Of a DNA stretch of 64,000 bases, positions 26,599-36,104 are shown piece after piece; positions within the stretch are counted from its first letter, which is position 1, and each line of letters opens with the position of its first letter. The notes under the pieces were generated by a model. That model was not told where the DNA came from. It was given only the letters and a program-made list of their open reading frames with translations, and made no database searches. The stretch lies in NCBI RefSeq assembly GCF_923079645.1, contig NZ_CAKLPY010000002.1, positions 1,550,001-1,614,000 on the forward strand, read 5' to 3'. Position numbers and translations under genes: made by a program. Source of the stretch: Emticicia aquatica (GTDB lineage: Bacteria; Bacteroidota; Bacteroidia; Cytophagales; Spirosomataceae).

Positions 26599-28464
26599 AT
26601 GGCAGTAACCTCAAAACTTAAAAAAAATTCCGAAGAAACTATCAGTATCACGCCACGTGAACAAAAAAAGCCAATGTTGATGGAAATTGCTTGGGAAGTT
26701 TGTAACCAAGTTGGCGGAATCTACACAGTTATTCGCTCAAAAGTTCCTGCAATGGTTGAGGAATGGGGCGAAAATTATTGCCTCGTTGGCCCTTATTTTC
26801 CCAATACTGCAATGATAGAATTTGAACCCATTGCTGACCTCGACGAATCTCCGTTTGGAAAGATTGTCAAAAGGATGCAAGAAATGGGTTTCGATGCTTA
26901 TTATGGCCGTTGGCTGGTAACTGGTAAGCCAAAAATCGTTTTGCTTGATTTTAAAAACCTACTAAAAAACACGAACGATTATAAGTTTAAATTGTGGGAA
27001 AAACACCAAATTTCAACGCTAAATGCTGAACCATTAGTTGACCAAGTAATTGCTTTGGGTGAAATGATTCGGGTATTCTTGACTGAATTTGGCGAAACTT
27101 TTGGCAATAAAAATGATATTGTAGCTCATTTTCACGAGTGGATGGTTGCGACGGCATTGATAGATATTCGTAGTGATAATGTGCCGATTTCAACTGTTTT
27201 TACAACGCATGCAACTATGCTTGGGCGTTATATCGCAGGAAATGAAGCAGATTTTTATGAAAAACTATCGACTTATAATTGGGAAGTTGAAGCTAAAAAT
27301 TACGGTATTGAAGCACAAGCAAAAATCGAACGCTTGGCTGCCCAAAAATCGCATGTACTTACAACAGTAAGTGACGTGACCGCCAAAGAATGCGAAGTTT
27401 TTTTTGGTAGAACTTGTGATTTGATTTTGCCCAATGGCCTTAATGTAACTCGTTTTGCAGCAACGCACGAATTCCAAAACCTACACTTAAAGTACAAAGA
27501 GAAAATTCATCAGTTTGTGATGGGCCATTTCTTCCAAAGTTATTCTTGGGATTTGGATAATACGCTGTATTTTTTCACGTCAGGTCGCTACGAATTTAGA
27601 AATAAAGGCTATGATATAACCTTAGAAGCCCTCAAACGCCTAAATTTCAAGCTTGTGCAAGCAGGTGTTGATACAACAGTCGTGATGTTTATTATTACCA
27701 AAAATCCAGTTCATTCGATTGACCCCGAAGTATTGCAATCAAGAGCTGTAATGGAGGAAATTCGTCAGACTTGTGAATCAATTGAAAAACAAGTTGGCGA
27801 GCATCTATTTCACGCATCAGCATCGAATGAAGATCCTAACTTGCCTGATTTGAACCAATTTGTGGATGAATATTGGCGACTTCGTTTGCGTAGAACGATT
27901 CAAACTTGGAAAACCAAGAAGCTTCCGCATACAGTTACACACCTTTTGAAACAACCCGACGATATTACTGCTTATTTGAAAGAAACAAATTTGCTTAACC
28001 ATGAGCAAGACCGTGTAAAATTTGTCTATCATCCTGACTTTATTTCGCCAACTAATCCGCTTTTTGGAATGGAATATAGCCAGTTTGTGCGTGGTTGCCA
28101 CCTAGGCGTTTTTCCGAGTTATTACGAACCTTGGGGTTATACTCCGCTCGAATGTGTAGTGCGAGGCATTCCGACGGTAACGAGTGATTTGTCTGGTTTT
28201 GGTGATTTTATCATGCAATTAATGAAAGACTACGACAATGTGGGAGTTTATGTTGTGAATCGTAAAAAGAAAAACTTTGATAAAGCAGCCGACCAATTAG
28301 CTGATTTGTTGTTTAAGTTCGTAACAATGAATCGTCGAGATAGAATCATGCAGCGTAATCGTGTGGAGAATATTTCGGAAGTATTTGATTGGAGCAATTT
28401 AAGGTCATACTATGATACTGCTCATGACTTAGCTTTAAAGCGTAAAGGAGTAACTCGAATGTAA
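26599..28464 (+). CDS. Glycogen synthase, GT3 (eukaryotic-type) family
   Basis: The 621-residue protein begins MEIAWEVCNQVGGIYTVIRSKVP (from residue 28), the donor-binding start of glycogen synthases. Further signatures are YCLVGPYFP, TTHATMLGRYIAG, LPNGLNVTRF, FFTSGRYEFRNKGYDITLEAL and the C-terminal GVFPSYYEPWGYTPLECVVRGIPTVTSDLSGFG with the E-x7-E-like motif of retaining GT-B enzymes. Bacteroidota commonly carry this GT3 form. It elongates alpha-1,4-glucan from UDP-glucose. No other glycogen genes are adjacent. It ends at a terminator. Confidence 0.92.
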   Translation: MAVTSKLKKNSEETISITPREQKKPMLMEIAWEVCNQVGGIYTVIRSKVPAMVEEWGENYCLVGPYFPNTAMIEFEPIADLDESPFGKIVKRMQEMGFDAYYGRWLVTGKPKIVLLDFKNLLKNTNDYKFKLWEKHQISTLNAEPLVDQVIALGEMIRVFLTEFGETFGNKNDIVAHFHEWMVATALIDIRSDNVPISTVFTTHATMLGRYIAGNEADFYEKLSTYNWEVEAKNYGIEAQAKIERLAAQKSHVLTTVSDVTAKECEVFFGRTCDLILPNGLNVTRFAATHEFQNLHLKYKEKIHQFVMGHFFQSYSWDLDNTLYFFTSGRYEFRNKGYDITLEALKRLNFKLVQAGVDTTVVMFIITKNPVHSIDPEVLQSRAVMEEIRQTCESIEKQVGEHLFHASASNEDPNLPDLNQFVDEYWRLRLRRTIQTWKTKKLPHTVTHLLKQPDDITAYLKETNLLNHEQDRVKFVYHPDFISPTNPLFGMEYSQFVRGCHLGVFPSYYEPWGYTPLECVVRGIPTVTSDLSGFGDFIMQLMKDYDNVGVYVVNRKKKNFDKAADQLADLLFKFVTMNRRDRIMQRNRVENISEVFDWSNLRSYYDTAHDLALKRKGVTRM

Positions 28465-28550
28465 ATTTGTTATTAAAACTTGCATTACAAAAGACTTTAA
28501 GGCGTTTTTTGAACGAAGTTTTTAAAAGATACAATTTTTGCAATATTTTT

Positions 28551-28592
28551 AAACACATAAATAACTAATAGTCAGTTGTTTATGTGTTTTTT
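28551..28592 (+). terminator. Terminator after glycogen synthase
   Basis: AAACACATAAA (28551-28561) pairs with TTTATGTGTTT (28579-28589), with ACT/AGT extending the stem inward, followed by T residues. Confidence 0.82.
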
Positions 28593-28627
28593 GCTATATT
28601 GTGAACATGAAATATCACAATTTTTTG

Positions 28628-28635
28628 TAATTTTG
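28628..28635 (+). promoter_or_regulatory. Putative plsY promoter (-7 TAATTTTG) that fixes the start
   Basis: TAATTTTG matches TAnnTTTG and ends 22 bp before the ATG at 28658. An in-frame TTG at 28637 directly abuts it and would lie upstream of the expected transcription start, so the ATG is preferred. Confidence 0.6.
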
Positions 28636-28657
28636 TTTGTTCATCAATAAGCCACAA

Positions 28658-29269
28658 ATGACCTTAATTATTCTTTGTACTATTTTTGCCTACTTGATAG
28701 GCTCAATTCCTACGGCAGTTTGGTATGGTAAGATTTTTCATGGAATAGATGTCCGTGAACATGGAAGCGGCAATGCTGGGGCAACCAACTCATTAAGAAC
28801 TTTTGGTAAAAAAGCAGGGATAATAGTTTTAATTATTGACTTTTTGAAAGGTTTTTTGGCGGTTTTCGCTTCTTCTATTTTTGTTACAGATGCAACTGCA
28901 TATTTGCCATTAATCATGGGAATTGCTGTAATTATGGGCCACATTTTCCCGATTTTCGCCCAATTTCGTGGAGGAAAAGGCGTAGCAACCGCCATGGGAG
29001 TTTTGGTTGCAACATTTTCTTGGGCAGCTTTAGGCTGCGTAGTGGTTTTTGCACTAATTGTTTTTTTTACTAAATATGTTTCCTTGGGGTCGATTTTAGG
29101 AGCGATGGCCTTCCCGATTCAACTATCATTCAATATTTGGAACAACAATGCCGATGTTTATTCACAGGTTTTTGCGTGGCTAATATTTGTCATTTTGACC
29201 ATCATGCACCGCCAAAATATTCAACGACTTCTACTTGGCACTGAAAGTAAGTTTGGAGCAAAGAAATAA
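28658..29269 (+). CDS. plsY: Acyl-phosphate:glycerol-3-phosphate acyltransferase PlsY
   Basis: The 203-residue inner-membrane protein makes lysophosphatidate from acyl-phosphate. The three PlsY signatures are visible: GSIPTAVW with DVREHGSGNAGATNSLR (loop 1), MGHIFPIFAQFRGGKGVATAMG (loop 2) and the final MHRQNIQRLLLGTESKF (loop 3). Start chosen at ATG 28658 because a promoter-like motif overlaps the upstream TTG alternative. It is the first gene of a plus-strand run to 36.0 kb. Confidence 0.94.
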   Translation: MTLIILCTIFAYLIGSIPTAVWYGKIFHGIDVREHGSGNAGATNSLRTFGKKAGIIVLIIDFLKGFLAVFASSIFVTDATAYLPLIMGIAVIMGHIFPIFAQFRGGKGVATAMGVLVATFSWAALGCVVVFALIVFFTKYVSLGSILGAMAFPIQLSFNIWNNNADVYSQVFAWLIFVILTIMHRQNIQRLLLGTESKFGAKK

Positions 29270-29320
29270 TCTCCTAATTTTGTATAAATAGCAAACAGGC
29301 GGCACACCGCTTTACAGATA

Positions 29321-30700
29321 ATGAACACTTACATCGAACAAAATAAAGACCGTTTTTTAAACGAACTTTTTGATTTTTTACGTATTCCATCAGTTAGTGC
29401 AGACTCGCAGTTTCAGCCAGATATGTTGCGAGCGGCTGAATTCGTGAAAGAAAAACTATTGACCGCTGGCCTTGATAAAGCAGAAATCTGTCCAACGGCT
29501 GGGCATCCGATTGTGTATGCAGAAAAAAATGTTGATACAGCTTTACCAACGATTTTGGTTTATGGACACTACGACGTTCAACCCGCAGATCCTTACGAAT
29601 TGTGGGATTCTCCACCATTTGAACCAACTATCAAAGTTACTAAAAACCACCCCGACGGAGCAATCTTTGCTCGTGGTTCGTGCGATGACAAAGGGCAGAT
29701 ATACATGCACATAAAAGCCATCGAAATGATGTTGGCTGAGGGTGGTTTGCCTTGTAATGTAAAAATAATGTTTGAAGGAGAAGAGGAAGTAGGCTCAGAA
29801 AATTTGGGCGTTTTTGTAAAAGCAAATAAAGAAAAACTTGCTGCCGATTTAATTTTAATTTCGGATACTTCAATTATTGCCAATGATATTCCTTCTGTGG
29901 AAACAGGTTTACGTGGATTAACATACATGGAAGTAGCTGTAACTGGGCCGAATCGTGATTTACATTCGGGGGTTTATGGCGGAGCGGTTGCAAATCCAGT
30001 AAATGTACTTTGCCAAATGATTGCTTCGATGCATGATGCCGAGGGAAAAGTAACCGTTAAAGGTTTTTATGATAAAGTAGCTGAACTTTCACAAACCGAA
30101 CGTGATGCTTTAGAATCTGCTCCATTTGATTTGGATGAATATAAAAAAGACCTTGATATAGCTGAAGTTTCGGGTGAAAGTGGCTACACAACTCGTGAGA
30201 GAGCTAGTATTCGTCCAACGCTTGATGTGAACGGTATTTGGGGTGGTTACACAGGCGAAGGTTCAAAAACGGTTTTGCCATCAAAAGCATTTGCAAAAAT
30301 CTCGATGCGTTTGGTTCCAGACCAAGATTGGGAAGAAATAGCTGACCTTTTTGAAGCTCATTTTAAAGCAATTGCACCGCCAACGGTTAAGGTTAAAGTA
30401 AGTCGTCATCATGGTGGACAACCTTACGTAACTCCAACTGACTCGCCAGGTTATCAAGCAGCAGTTTTGGCTTTAGAAGAGGCGTTTGGTAAAAAACCAG
30501 TTCCAACCAGAGGTGGCGGAAGTATTCCGATTGTAGCTTTATTTGAGCAAGAACTAGGCTTAAAATCAATTTTATTGGGTTTTGGCTTAGATTCGGATGC
30601 GTTACATTCGCCCAATGAGCATTATGGCTTATTCAATTTTTTCAAAGGCATCGAAACAATTCCATTGTTTTTCAAGCATTATGCTGAATTGATGAAATAA
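29321..30700 (+). CDS. M20-family dipeptidase
   Basis: The 459-residue protein has the di-zinc M20 layout: YGHYDVQP (His, about 81-88), RGSCDDKGQ (bridging Asp), EGEEEVGSEN (catalytic Glu and metal Glu), LISDTS (Asp) and DALHSPNEHYG (C-terminal His). The lid domain begins around GLTYMEVAVTGPNRDLHSGVYGG. No signal peptide, so it acts in the cytoplasm on dipeptides. It lies 51 bp after plsY, with a small GC-rich hairpin (GCGG...CCGC) before it, and 34 bp before murQ. Confidence 0.92.
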   Translation: MNTYIEQNKDRFLNELFDFLRIPSVSADSQFQPDMLRAAEFVKEKLLTAGLDKAEICPTAGHPIVYAEKNVDTALPTILVYGHYDVQPADPYELWDSPPFEPTIKVTKNHPDGAIFARGSCDDKGQIYMHIKAIEMMLAEGGLPCNVKIMFEGEEEVGSENLGVFVKANKEKLAADLILISDTSIIANDIPSVETGLRGLTYMEVAVTGPNRDLHSGVYGGAVANPVNVLCQMIASMHDAEGKVTVKGFYDKVAELSQTERDALESAPFDLDEYKKDLDIAEVSGESGYTTRERASIRPTLDVNGIWGGYTGEGSKTVLPSKAFAKISMRLVPDQDWEEIADLFEAHFKAIAPPTVKVKVSRHHGGQPYVTPTDSPGYQAAVLALEEAFGKKPVPTRGGGSIPIVALFEQELGLKSILLGFGLDSDALHSPNEHYGLFNFFKGIETIPLFFKHYAELMK

Positions 30701-30734
30701 ACTAAATTCTAAACTTGAAAAAGTATAAAATACT

Positions 30735-31556
30735 ATGTCACTCGGCTTAGAAAAATTAGCAACAGAATCGTCTTCTCATTATGATAATCTTGAGAAAATG
30801 TCGGTTCGAGCATTATTGGAAGGCATTAATAATGAAGACAAAACAGTTCCTATTGCCGTTGAAAAAAGTATCCCACAAATAGAAGCGTTGGTAAATCAAA
30901 TTGTGCCACGTATGAAAGCTGGCGGGCGTATTTTTTATATTGGGGCAGGAACAAGTGGCCGTTTGGGTGTAGTTGATGCTTCCGAATGCCCACCAACATT
31001 TGGCGTTCCATTCGGAATGGTTGTTGGAATCATGGCAGGCGGTGATAAAGCCATCAGAAAAGCGGTTGAGAATGCAGAAGATGATGTCGAACAAGCTTGG
31101 AAAGATTTACAAGAATACGACATAAACACCAATGATACACTCATCGGAATTGCGGCTTCTGGTCGAACTCCGTATGTAATTGGAGGATTAAAAACTGCTC
31201 GTGAAAACGGAATTTTGACAGGTTGTGTGGTTTGTAATGCTGGAAGTGCCGTAGCCGCAGAAGCAGCGTTTCCAGTAGAAGCAGTTGTTGGCCCTGAATT
31301 TATAACAGGAAGTACTCGAATGAAGTCAGGAACAGCTCAAAAACTGGTATTGAACATGATTTCGACGTCAGTAATGATTCAATTGGGTCGAGTAAAAGGA
31401 AATAAAATGGTAGATATGCAACTTACTAATCTAAAGTTAGTAGAAAGAGGAGTTAGGATGGTGATGAACGAGTTACAGATTTCTCATGAAGAAGCAAGCG
31501 AACTTTTACATAGATACGGTAGCGTAAGAAACGCTGTTGATAATTATAGTTTATGA
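30735..31556 (+). CDS. murQ: N-acetylmuramic acid 6-phosphate etherase
   Basis: The 273-residue SIS-domain lyase shows RIFYIGAGTSGRLGVVDASECPPTFG (about 70-95, split here from one continuous motif), LIGIAASGRTPYV and GPEFITGSTRMKSGTAQKLVLNM. MurQ cleaves the D-lactyl ether of MurNAc-6-P during peptidoglycan recycling. The nearby M20 dipeptidase and the dipeptide epimerase at 18.9 kb could process the peptide part of the same material, though that link is inferred. Confidence 0.95.
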   Translation: MSLGLEKLATESSSHYDNLEKMSVRALLEGINNEDKTVPIAVEKSIPQIEALVNQIVPRMKAGGRIFYIGAGTSGRLGVVDASECPPTFGVPFGMVVGIMAGGDKAIRKAVENAEDDVEQAWKDLQEYDINTNDTLIGIAASGRTPYVIGGLKTARENGILTGCVVCNAGSAVAAEAAFPVEAVVGPEFITGSTRMKSGTAQKLVLNMISTSVMIQLGRVKGNKMVDMQLTNLKLVERGVRMVMNELQISHEEASELLHRYGSVRNAVDNYSL

Positions 31557-31593
31557 TGGATAATGCTCAACGAAGGTTAATTATTAATTAAAA

Positions 31594-32583
31594 ATGTGGG
31601 ACTGGTTTTCAATAGAGTGGCTTAGTTGGCAAACCTTACGGTCGTTCGTTTGGGCAGAAAAACTTTATCTCTATGGTATCGTTGGTGTACCTTTTTTATT
31701 TTTACTTCGTTGGCTTTTTTATAATCGTGGACAACAAAAATTAGGGCTTTCACTCAGTACATTTCAACTTCGTACAAGCTGGATTAGCTATCTTCGTTTT
31801 ATTCCACCAATGTTTTTTTCTTTGGGTGTTATTTGCTTGATGCTTTCACTTGCACGCCCACAAAGAGTCCGAGAAAGCAAAGAACAATTCTCAGAAGGCA
31901 TTGACATTATGCTTGCAATGGATATTTCAGAATCAATGCTTGCACCTGATTTAAAACCTAACCGTTTAGAAGCCGCAAAAAATGTAGCCCATGAGTTTAT
32001 CAAAGGCCGTTTTCAAGACCGCATCGGGTTGGTCGTTTTTGCAGGAGAGTCGTTTTCTGTGTGTCCGCTCACGACCGACTACGAGATGCTAAACGAATAT
32101 CTTAATGAAATCAATAGTAATCTCATAAAAACCACAGGAACTGCCATTGGAAGTGCTTTGGCCACTTGTATTAATCGTCTGCGAGAGGTATCAAGCAAGA
32201 GTAAAGTGGCTATTTTATTGAGTGATGGAGATAATACTGCAGGAACGCTCGACCCTTTAGCTGCCACTGATTTAGCAACCTCATTTGGTATAAAAGTTTA
32301 TACAATCGCAGTAGGCGGAGATGGGGGAGACGTAAAAATAGATGAAAATACACTTCGAGAAATTGCCAGAGAAGGCAATGGTCAGTTTTTTAGGGCAACT
32401 GATAATCAGACACTCAAAAATATCTTCGAGCAAATCAATCGCTTAGAAAAAGTAAAAATCAAAGATAATGTTTATCGTGACGTGGAAGATTTTTACTATA
32501 TATATCTCAACTGGGCAGTAGTATTTCTGCTTGCGGCTTTCTTTTTCAAAAATACCTTTATTGGCAATATTTTGGAAGATTAA
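31594..32583 (+). CDS. BatA-like VWA-domain membrane protein
   Basis: The 329-residue protein has two N-terminal membrane segments (about 28-43 and 70-87). A VWA domain opens with DIMLAMDISESML, where the MIDAS DxSxS motif is intact; RIGLVVFAGESFSVCPLTTD and VAILLSDGDNTAG complete the site. A C-terminal membrane helix ends the protein. BatA belongs to the Bacteroides aerotolerance (bat) complex that sits with MoxR ATPases; no batB, batC, batD or moxR gene is in the window, so it may be a separated copy. Confidence 0.85.
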   Translation: MWDWFSIEWLSWQTLRSFVWAEKLYLYGIVGVPFLFLLRWLFYNRGQQKLGLSLSTFQLRTSWISYLRFIPPMFFSLGVICLMLSLARPQRVRESKEQFSEGIDIMLAMDISESMLAPDLKPNRLEAAKNVAHEFIKGRFQDRIGLVVFAGESFSVCPLTTDYEMLNEYLNEINSNLIKTTGTAIGSALATCINRLREVSSKSKVAILLSDGDNTAGTLDPLAATDLATSFGIKVYTIAVGGDGGDVKIDENTLREIAREGNGQFFRATDNQTLKNIFEQINRLEKVKIKDNVYRDVEDFYYIYLNWAVVFLLAAFFFKNTFIGNILED

Positions 32584-32668
32584 GGCTGTAGAATCGTAAT
32601 GTTCTATCTTTTTTCTTCCTTATTTTTGACAAAAAACACTTTCAGCAAAACCTATTCAATTAAAACTA

Positions 32669-32728
32669 ATGAAAAAGCTCATTATTGTCTCTTTATTAGC
32701 AGGAAGTTTTTATGCCTGCAAAACCTAG
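32669..32728 (+). other. Out-of-frame lipoprotein signal peptide preceding the M13 peptidase
   Basis: ATG at 32669 encodes MKKLIIVSLLAGSFYACKT and then TAG at 32726. This is a lipoprotein leader (FYAC) in the frame one base before that of the peptidase. Removing a single A from AAAA at 32720-32723 would join it as ...FYACKPSTSKPDVLE to the mature protein. Confidence 0.75.
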
Positions 32729-34694
32729 CACTTCAAAGCCTGATGTTTTGGAGGCTAATATTGATACAACGGTCAATGTCGCAACCGATTTTTTTCAATA
32801 TGCCAACGGTGGTTGGATTAAGAAAAACCCTATTCCAGATGTAGAAAGTGCTTGGGGAATTGGAAATTTAGTGATTGAAGAAAACCTTAAACGGTTAAAA
32901 GAAATCAACGAAAAAGCGATGAAAGAAAATGCCGAAAAAGGGACAACTTCGCAGAAAATAGGCGATTTTTGGCAGTCAGCCATGGATTCAAGCACTATTG
33001 AAAAACAAGGGATTTCGCCGCTAAAACCCGAACTTGATGCCATTAATAGCATTGCAGATTTAAAATCATTACAAAATGTATTGGCCGATTTAACAACCAA
33101 AGGCGTTGGTGGAATGATTGGCACGAGTATTAACCAAGATGCTAAAAAGAGCGACCTCATGGCCGTTCATTTATGGCAAACAGGTTTAGGCTTGCCCGAA
33201 CGAGATTATTATTTTAAGTCCGATACTACAAGTATTAGAGTACGAAATGAGTATGTGAAACATATCACAAAAATGTTTCAGCTAATGGGTGAAAAAGAAG
33301 CTGATGCAATGAAAATAGCCACCACAATCATGGCTATGGAAACACGTATGGCAAAAGCTTCTCGAAAACTAGAAGACTTGCGTGACCCTTACGCAAATTA
33401 TAATAAAATGCCTATAAAAAACCTCTACAAACTTGCTCCTTCAATCGAATGGAATACATATTTTGGAGAAATTGGTATTAAAAAATTAGATTCTGTAATT
33501 GTTGGTCAACCAGAGTTTTATGTAGAAATCGAAAAAATGTTGAAAGAATCTTCTATTAATGATTGGAAAAATTATCTCAGATGGAATTTGATAGGAAACT
33601 ACGCTAGTAGTCTAAGTAGTGATTTTGACAACCAAAATTTTTATTTTTATAGAACCGTTTTGAATGGTGTAAAAGCCCAAAAACCTCGTTGGAAAAGAGT
33701 AATTAGACAAGAAGAAGGTATCATGGGAGAATTGATGGGGCAACTTTTTGTGAAAGAATTTTTCAATGAAACAGCAAAAAAAAGGTATTCAGATATGGTT
33801 GAGACGGTTAAAAACGTATATGCAGAACGGATTAAAAACCTCACTTGGATGAGTGATGTAACCAAGAAAAAAGCCTTACAAAAACTATCAACGATTAAGA
33901 AAAAAGTGGGTTATCCCGATAAATGGAAAGATTTTTCATCCTTAGAAATAACCAAAGATTCTTACGCTCGCAATGTAATTCGTGCGTCGCAATGGTGGCA
34001 TAATTATAGTGTAAACAAACTTGGTAAACCCGTTGACCGTGACGAATGGGATATGACGCCACAAACATACAATGCTTATTATAACCCATCTAACAATGAA
34101 ATTGTATTACCTGCTGGTATTTTTACTGTACCGGGTTATCGAGACGAAGAATTGGACGATGCAACTGTTTATGGTTATGGTGGAGCGTCAACGATTGGAC
34201 ATGAAATTACACATGGTTTTGATGACGAAGGTCGCCAATTTGACGAAACAGGTAATCTAAAAAGTTGGTGGACAAATGCCGACGAAGTTGAGTTTAAAAA
34301 GCGGGCAGATGTGATGGTAAACCAATTTAATAATACCGTTGTAGTGGATGGTATAAAAATCAACGGAAAAGCAACTTTGGGTGAAAATATAGCAGATTTG
34401 GGCGGCGTTTTGCTTGGTTTAGATGCTTTCAAGAAAACAGAGCAGTTTAAGAAAAATGAAAAAATAGCAGGTTTCTCGCCGACGCAACGCTATTTTATGG
34501 GTTATGCTTTGGGCTGGCTTGGGCATGAAAGAAAAGAAAGTTTGAAAGAGCAATTACAGTCAGATGTGCATTCGCCTTCAAAAAATCGAGTGAATAATAT
34601 CTTTGTTAATGTAGATGAGTTTTATTCGGCTTTTGGAGTAAAACCAACCGATAAAATGTATATCGCTCCTGAAAAAAGAGTGCGAATTTGGTAA
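32712..34694 (+). CDS. M13-family metallopeptidase (neprilysin/PepO-like), leader apparently frameshifted
   Basis: The readable frame is 660 residues from an ATG at 32712. Mature-domain motifs are DFFQYANGGWIKKNPIP (about 27-43), GLPERDYYF, NAYYNPSNNEIVLPAGI, the zinc site STIGHEITHGFDDEGRQFD (HExxH), GENIADLGGVLLGLDAF (third ligand Glu) and the terminal MYIAPEKRVRIW. These enzymes are normally lipoproteins or exported proteins that cleave short peptides. Here the leader encoded from 32669 is out of frame by one base, so either the gene carries a single-A indel, or reading shifts at AAAA, or a leaderless form starts at 32712. The domain itself is intact. Confidence 0.9.
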   Translation: MPAKPSTSKPDVLEANIDTTVNVATDFFQYANGGWIKKNPIPDVESAWGIGNLVIEENLKRLKEINEKAMKENAEKGTTSQKIGDFWQSAMDSSTIEKQGISPLKPELDAINSIADLKSLQNVLADLTTKGVGGMIGTSINQDAKKSDLMAVHLWQTGLGLPERDYYFKSDTTSIRVRNEYVKHITKMFQLMGEKEADAMKIATTIMAMETRMAKASRKLEDLRDPYANYNKMPIKNLYKLAPSIEWNTYFGEIGIKKLDSVIVGQPEFYVEIEKMLKESSINDWKNYLRWNLIGNYASSLSSDFDNQNFYFYRTVLNGVKAQKPRWKRVIRQEEGIMGELMGQLFVKEFFNETAKKRYSDMVETVKNVYAERIKNLTWMSDVTKKKALQKLSTIKKKVGYPDKWKDFSSLEITKDSYARNVIRASQWWHNYSVNKLGKPVDRDEWDMTPQTYNAYYNPSNNEIVLPAGIFTVPGYRDEELDDATVYGYGGASTIGHEITHGFDDEGRQFDETGNLKSWWTNADEVEFKKRADVMVNQFNNTVVVDGIKINGKATLGENIADLGGVLLGLDAFKKTEQFKKNEKIAGFSPTQRYFMGYALGWLGHERKESLKEQLQSDVHSPSKNRVNNIFVNVDEFYSAFGVKPTDKMYIAPEKRVRIW

Positions 34695-34724
34695 ATATAT
34701 AACCTAGATTTAATCAAAACGGAG

Positions 34725-36053
34725 ATGTCAAACACTAGAAAAATTATTTATGTAATTGTCATTGCGGTACTTTTAGGACTAATTTATGTAGGAAATTATG
34801 CCATTCAGTACGCTTATATCGGTTCATCTTACGATACAAAAACAGTTTGTTCGTGTATGTTTGTTTCGGGAAGAAAACTGGAAAATATAAAAGCTGAAGA
34901 CCTTTATGCTGTGCCTTTTGCCACGATTAATGTTGACGAAGCTAACAAAACCGTAACTTCAAATATATATGGTTTTGCGGAAACAAAAGCTATTTATCGC
35001 ACAGGATTAGGCTGTACTTTGGTCAATGAGTTGTCGGAAGAGGACATCAGAAAACAACCGAGTGTTCCGTCGGCCGATACTTTAACGGAGATACTTTCTT
35101 TAGAAACAAAGTTGCCTTCAAATATTGATGAAACTACTTTGCAGAAAACAATTGACGAAGCATTTATTGAAAATGACCCGAAAAATATTATCAGAACAAG
35201 AGCCGTGGTTGTTTTACAAAATGGTAAACTTATTGCCGAAAAATATGCTCCAAATATTACATTTCAAACCCCACTTTTAGGGTGGTCAATGACTAAAAGT
35301 GTGACAAATGCTATGATTGCACTTTTGGTAAAAGATGGAAAATTAGATATAAAAAAGGCAGCTCCTATTGAAGAATGGAAAAATGATGAACGTAAAAAAA
35401 TCACAATTGACCATTTATTACGGATGAGTAGTGGACTTGATTTTGAAGAAAATTACGCTTCACCAAGTGATGCAACGCAAATGCTTTTCCGAAAAAAAGG
35501 AGCAGGGGCTTATGCTTTGTTGAGTAAAGCAGCTGCCGAACCTGATAAAATTTGGTCGTATTCTAGTGGAACAAGCAATATTCTACAAGAGATTATTCGT
35601 CGACAATTTACTAGCCATGCTGATTATTTGGCTTTTCCACATCAACGATTATTTCATAAAATAGGCATGAAAAGTGCTGTTATCGAGCCTGATGCTTCGG
35701 GAACTTACGTTGGCTCTTCATTTATGTTTGCAACTGCCCGTGATTGGGCAAAATTTGGACAACTTTATCTACAAGATGGCGTTTGGAATGGCGAGCGAAT
35801 ATTACCCGAAGGTTGGGTTCGATATTCATCAACTGAAACACCACACGCTGATGGAAAATATGCGGCTCAGTTTTGGCTAGACCACCAAGATAAATCGTTT
35901 CCGCAAGATGCTTTTATGGCAGTTGGATTTGAGGGGCAATATGTAACGATTATTCCATCGAAACAATTGGTTATTGTACGTTTGGGATGTACACCAAATG
36001 ATAATTTCAATCATTCTGCATTAGTAAAGGGGATTGTTGCGGCAGTGAAATGA
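34725..36053 (+). CDS. Membrane-anchored serine hydrolase (class C beta-lactamase family)
   Basis: The 442-residue protein has one N-terminal membrane anchor (about 7-27). The SxxK motif is SMTK in LLGWSMTKSVTNAMIALLV (about 189-192), the YxN-type motif is YSSGTSN, and IDHLLRMSSGLDFEEN is the usual beta-lactamase/PBP-like signature. Such Bacteroidota proteins are esterases or D-aminopeptidase/DD-peptidase-like; real beta-lactamase activity is not implied. It is the last gene of the run that begins at plsY and ends at a strong hairpin. Confidence 0.87.
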   Translation: MSNTRKIIYVIVIAVLLGLIYVGNYAIQYAYIGSSYDTKTVCSCMFVSGRKLENIKAEDLYAVPFATINVDEANKTVTSNIYGFAETKAIYRTGLGCTLVNELSEEDIRKQPSVPSADTLTEILSLETKLPSNIDETTLQKTIDEAFIENDPKNIIRTRAVVVLQNGKLIAEKYAPNITFQTPLLGWSMTKSVTNAMIALLVKDGKLDIKKAAPIEEWKNDERKKITIDHLLRMSSGLDFEENYASPSDATQMLFRKKGAGAYALLSKAAAEPDKIWSYSSGTSNILQEIIRRQFTSHADYLAFPHQRLFHKIGMKSAVIEPDASGTYVGSSFMFATARDWAKFGQLYLQDGVWNGERILPEGWVRYSSTETPHADGKYAAQFWLDHQDKSFPQDAFMAVGFEGQYVTIIPSKQLVIVRLGCTPNDNFNHSALVKGIVAAVK

Positions 36054-36060
36054 TAGATTT

Positions 36061-36098
36061 AATTGAAAGAGACGTTGCATGCAATGTCTCTTTCAATT
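36061..36098. terminator. Bidirectional terminator between serine hydrolase and rimO
   Basis: AATTGAAAGAGAC (36061-36073) and GTCTCTTTCAATT (36086-36098) form a perfect 13-bp stem; the loop contains the palindrome TTGCATGCAA. Confidence 0.92.
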
Positions 36099-36104
36099 AT
36101 TTTA

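Noticed and set aside
28637..28657. TTG start for plsY seven codons upstream
   Set aside because: A promoter-like TAATTTTG ends immediately before it, so the transcript would begin at or after this codon; the ATG at 28658 also gives the standard PlsY N-terminus.
29593..29928. Long antisense frame opposite the M20 dipeptidase
   Set aside because: It lies wholly within a well-conserved gene on the other strand and its product resembles nothing.
34725..36053. Antibiotic resistance beta-lactamase
   Set aside because: SxxK and YxN motifs occur in many esterases and peptidases of this fold; the membrane anchor and context give no support for resistance.
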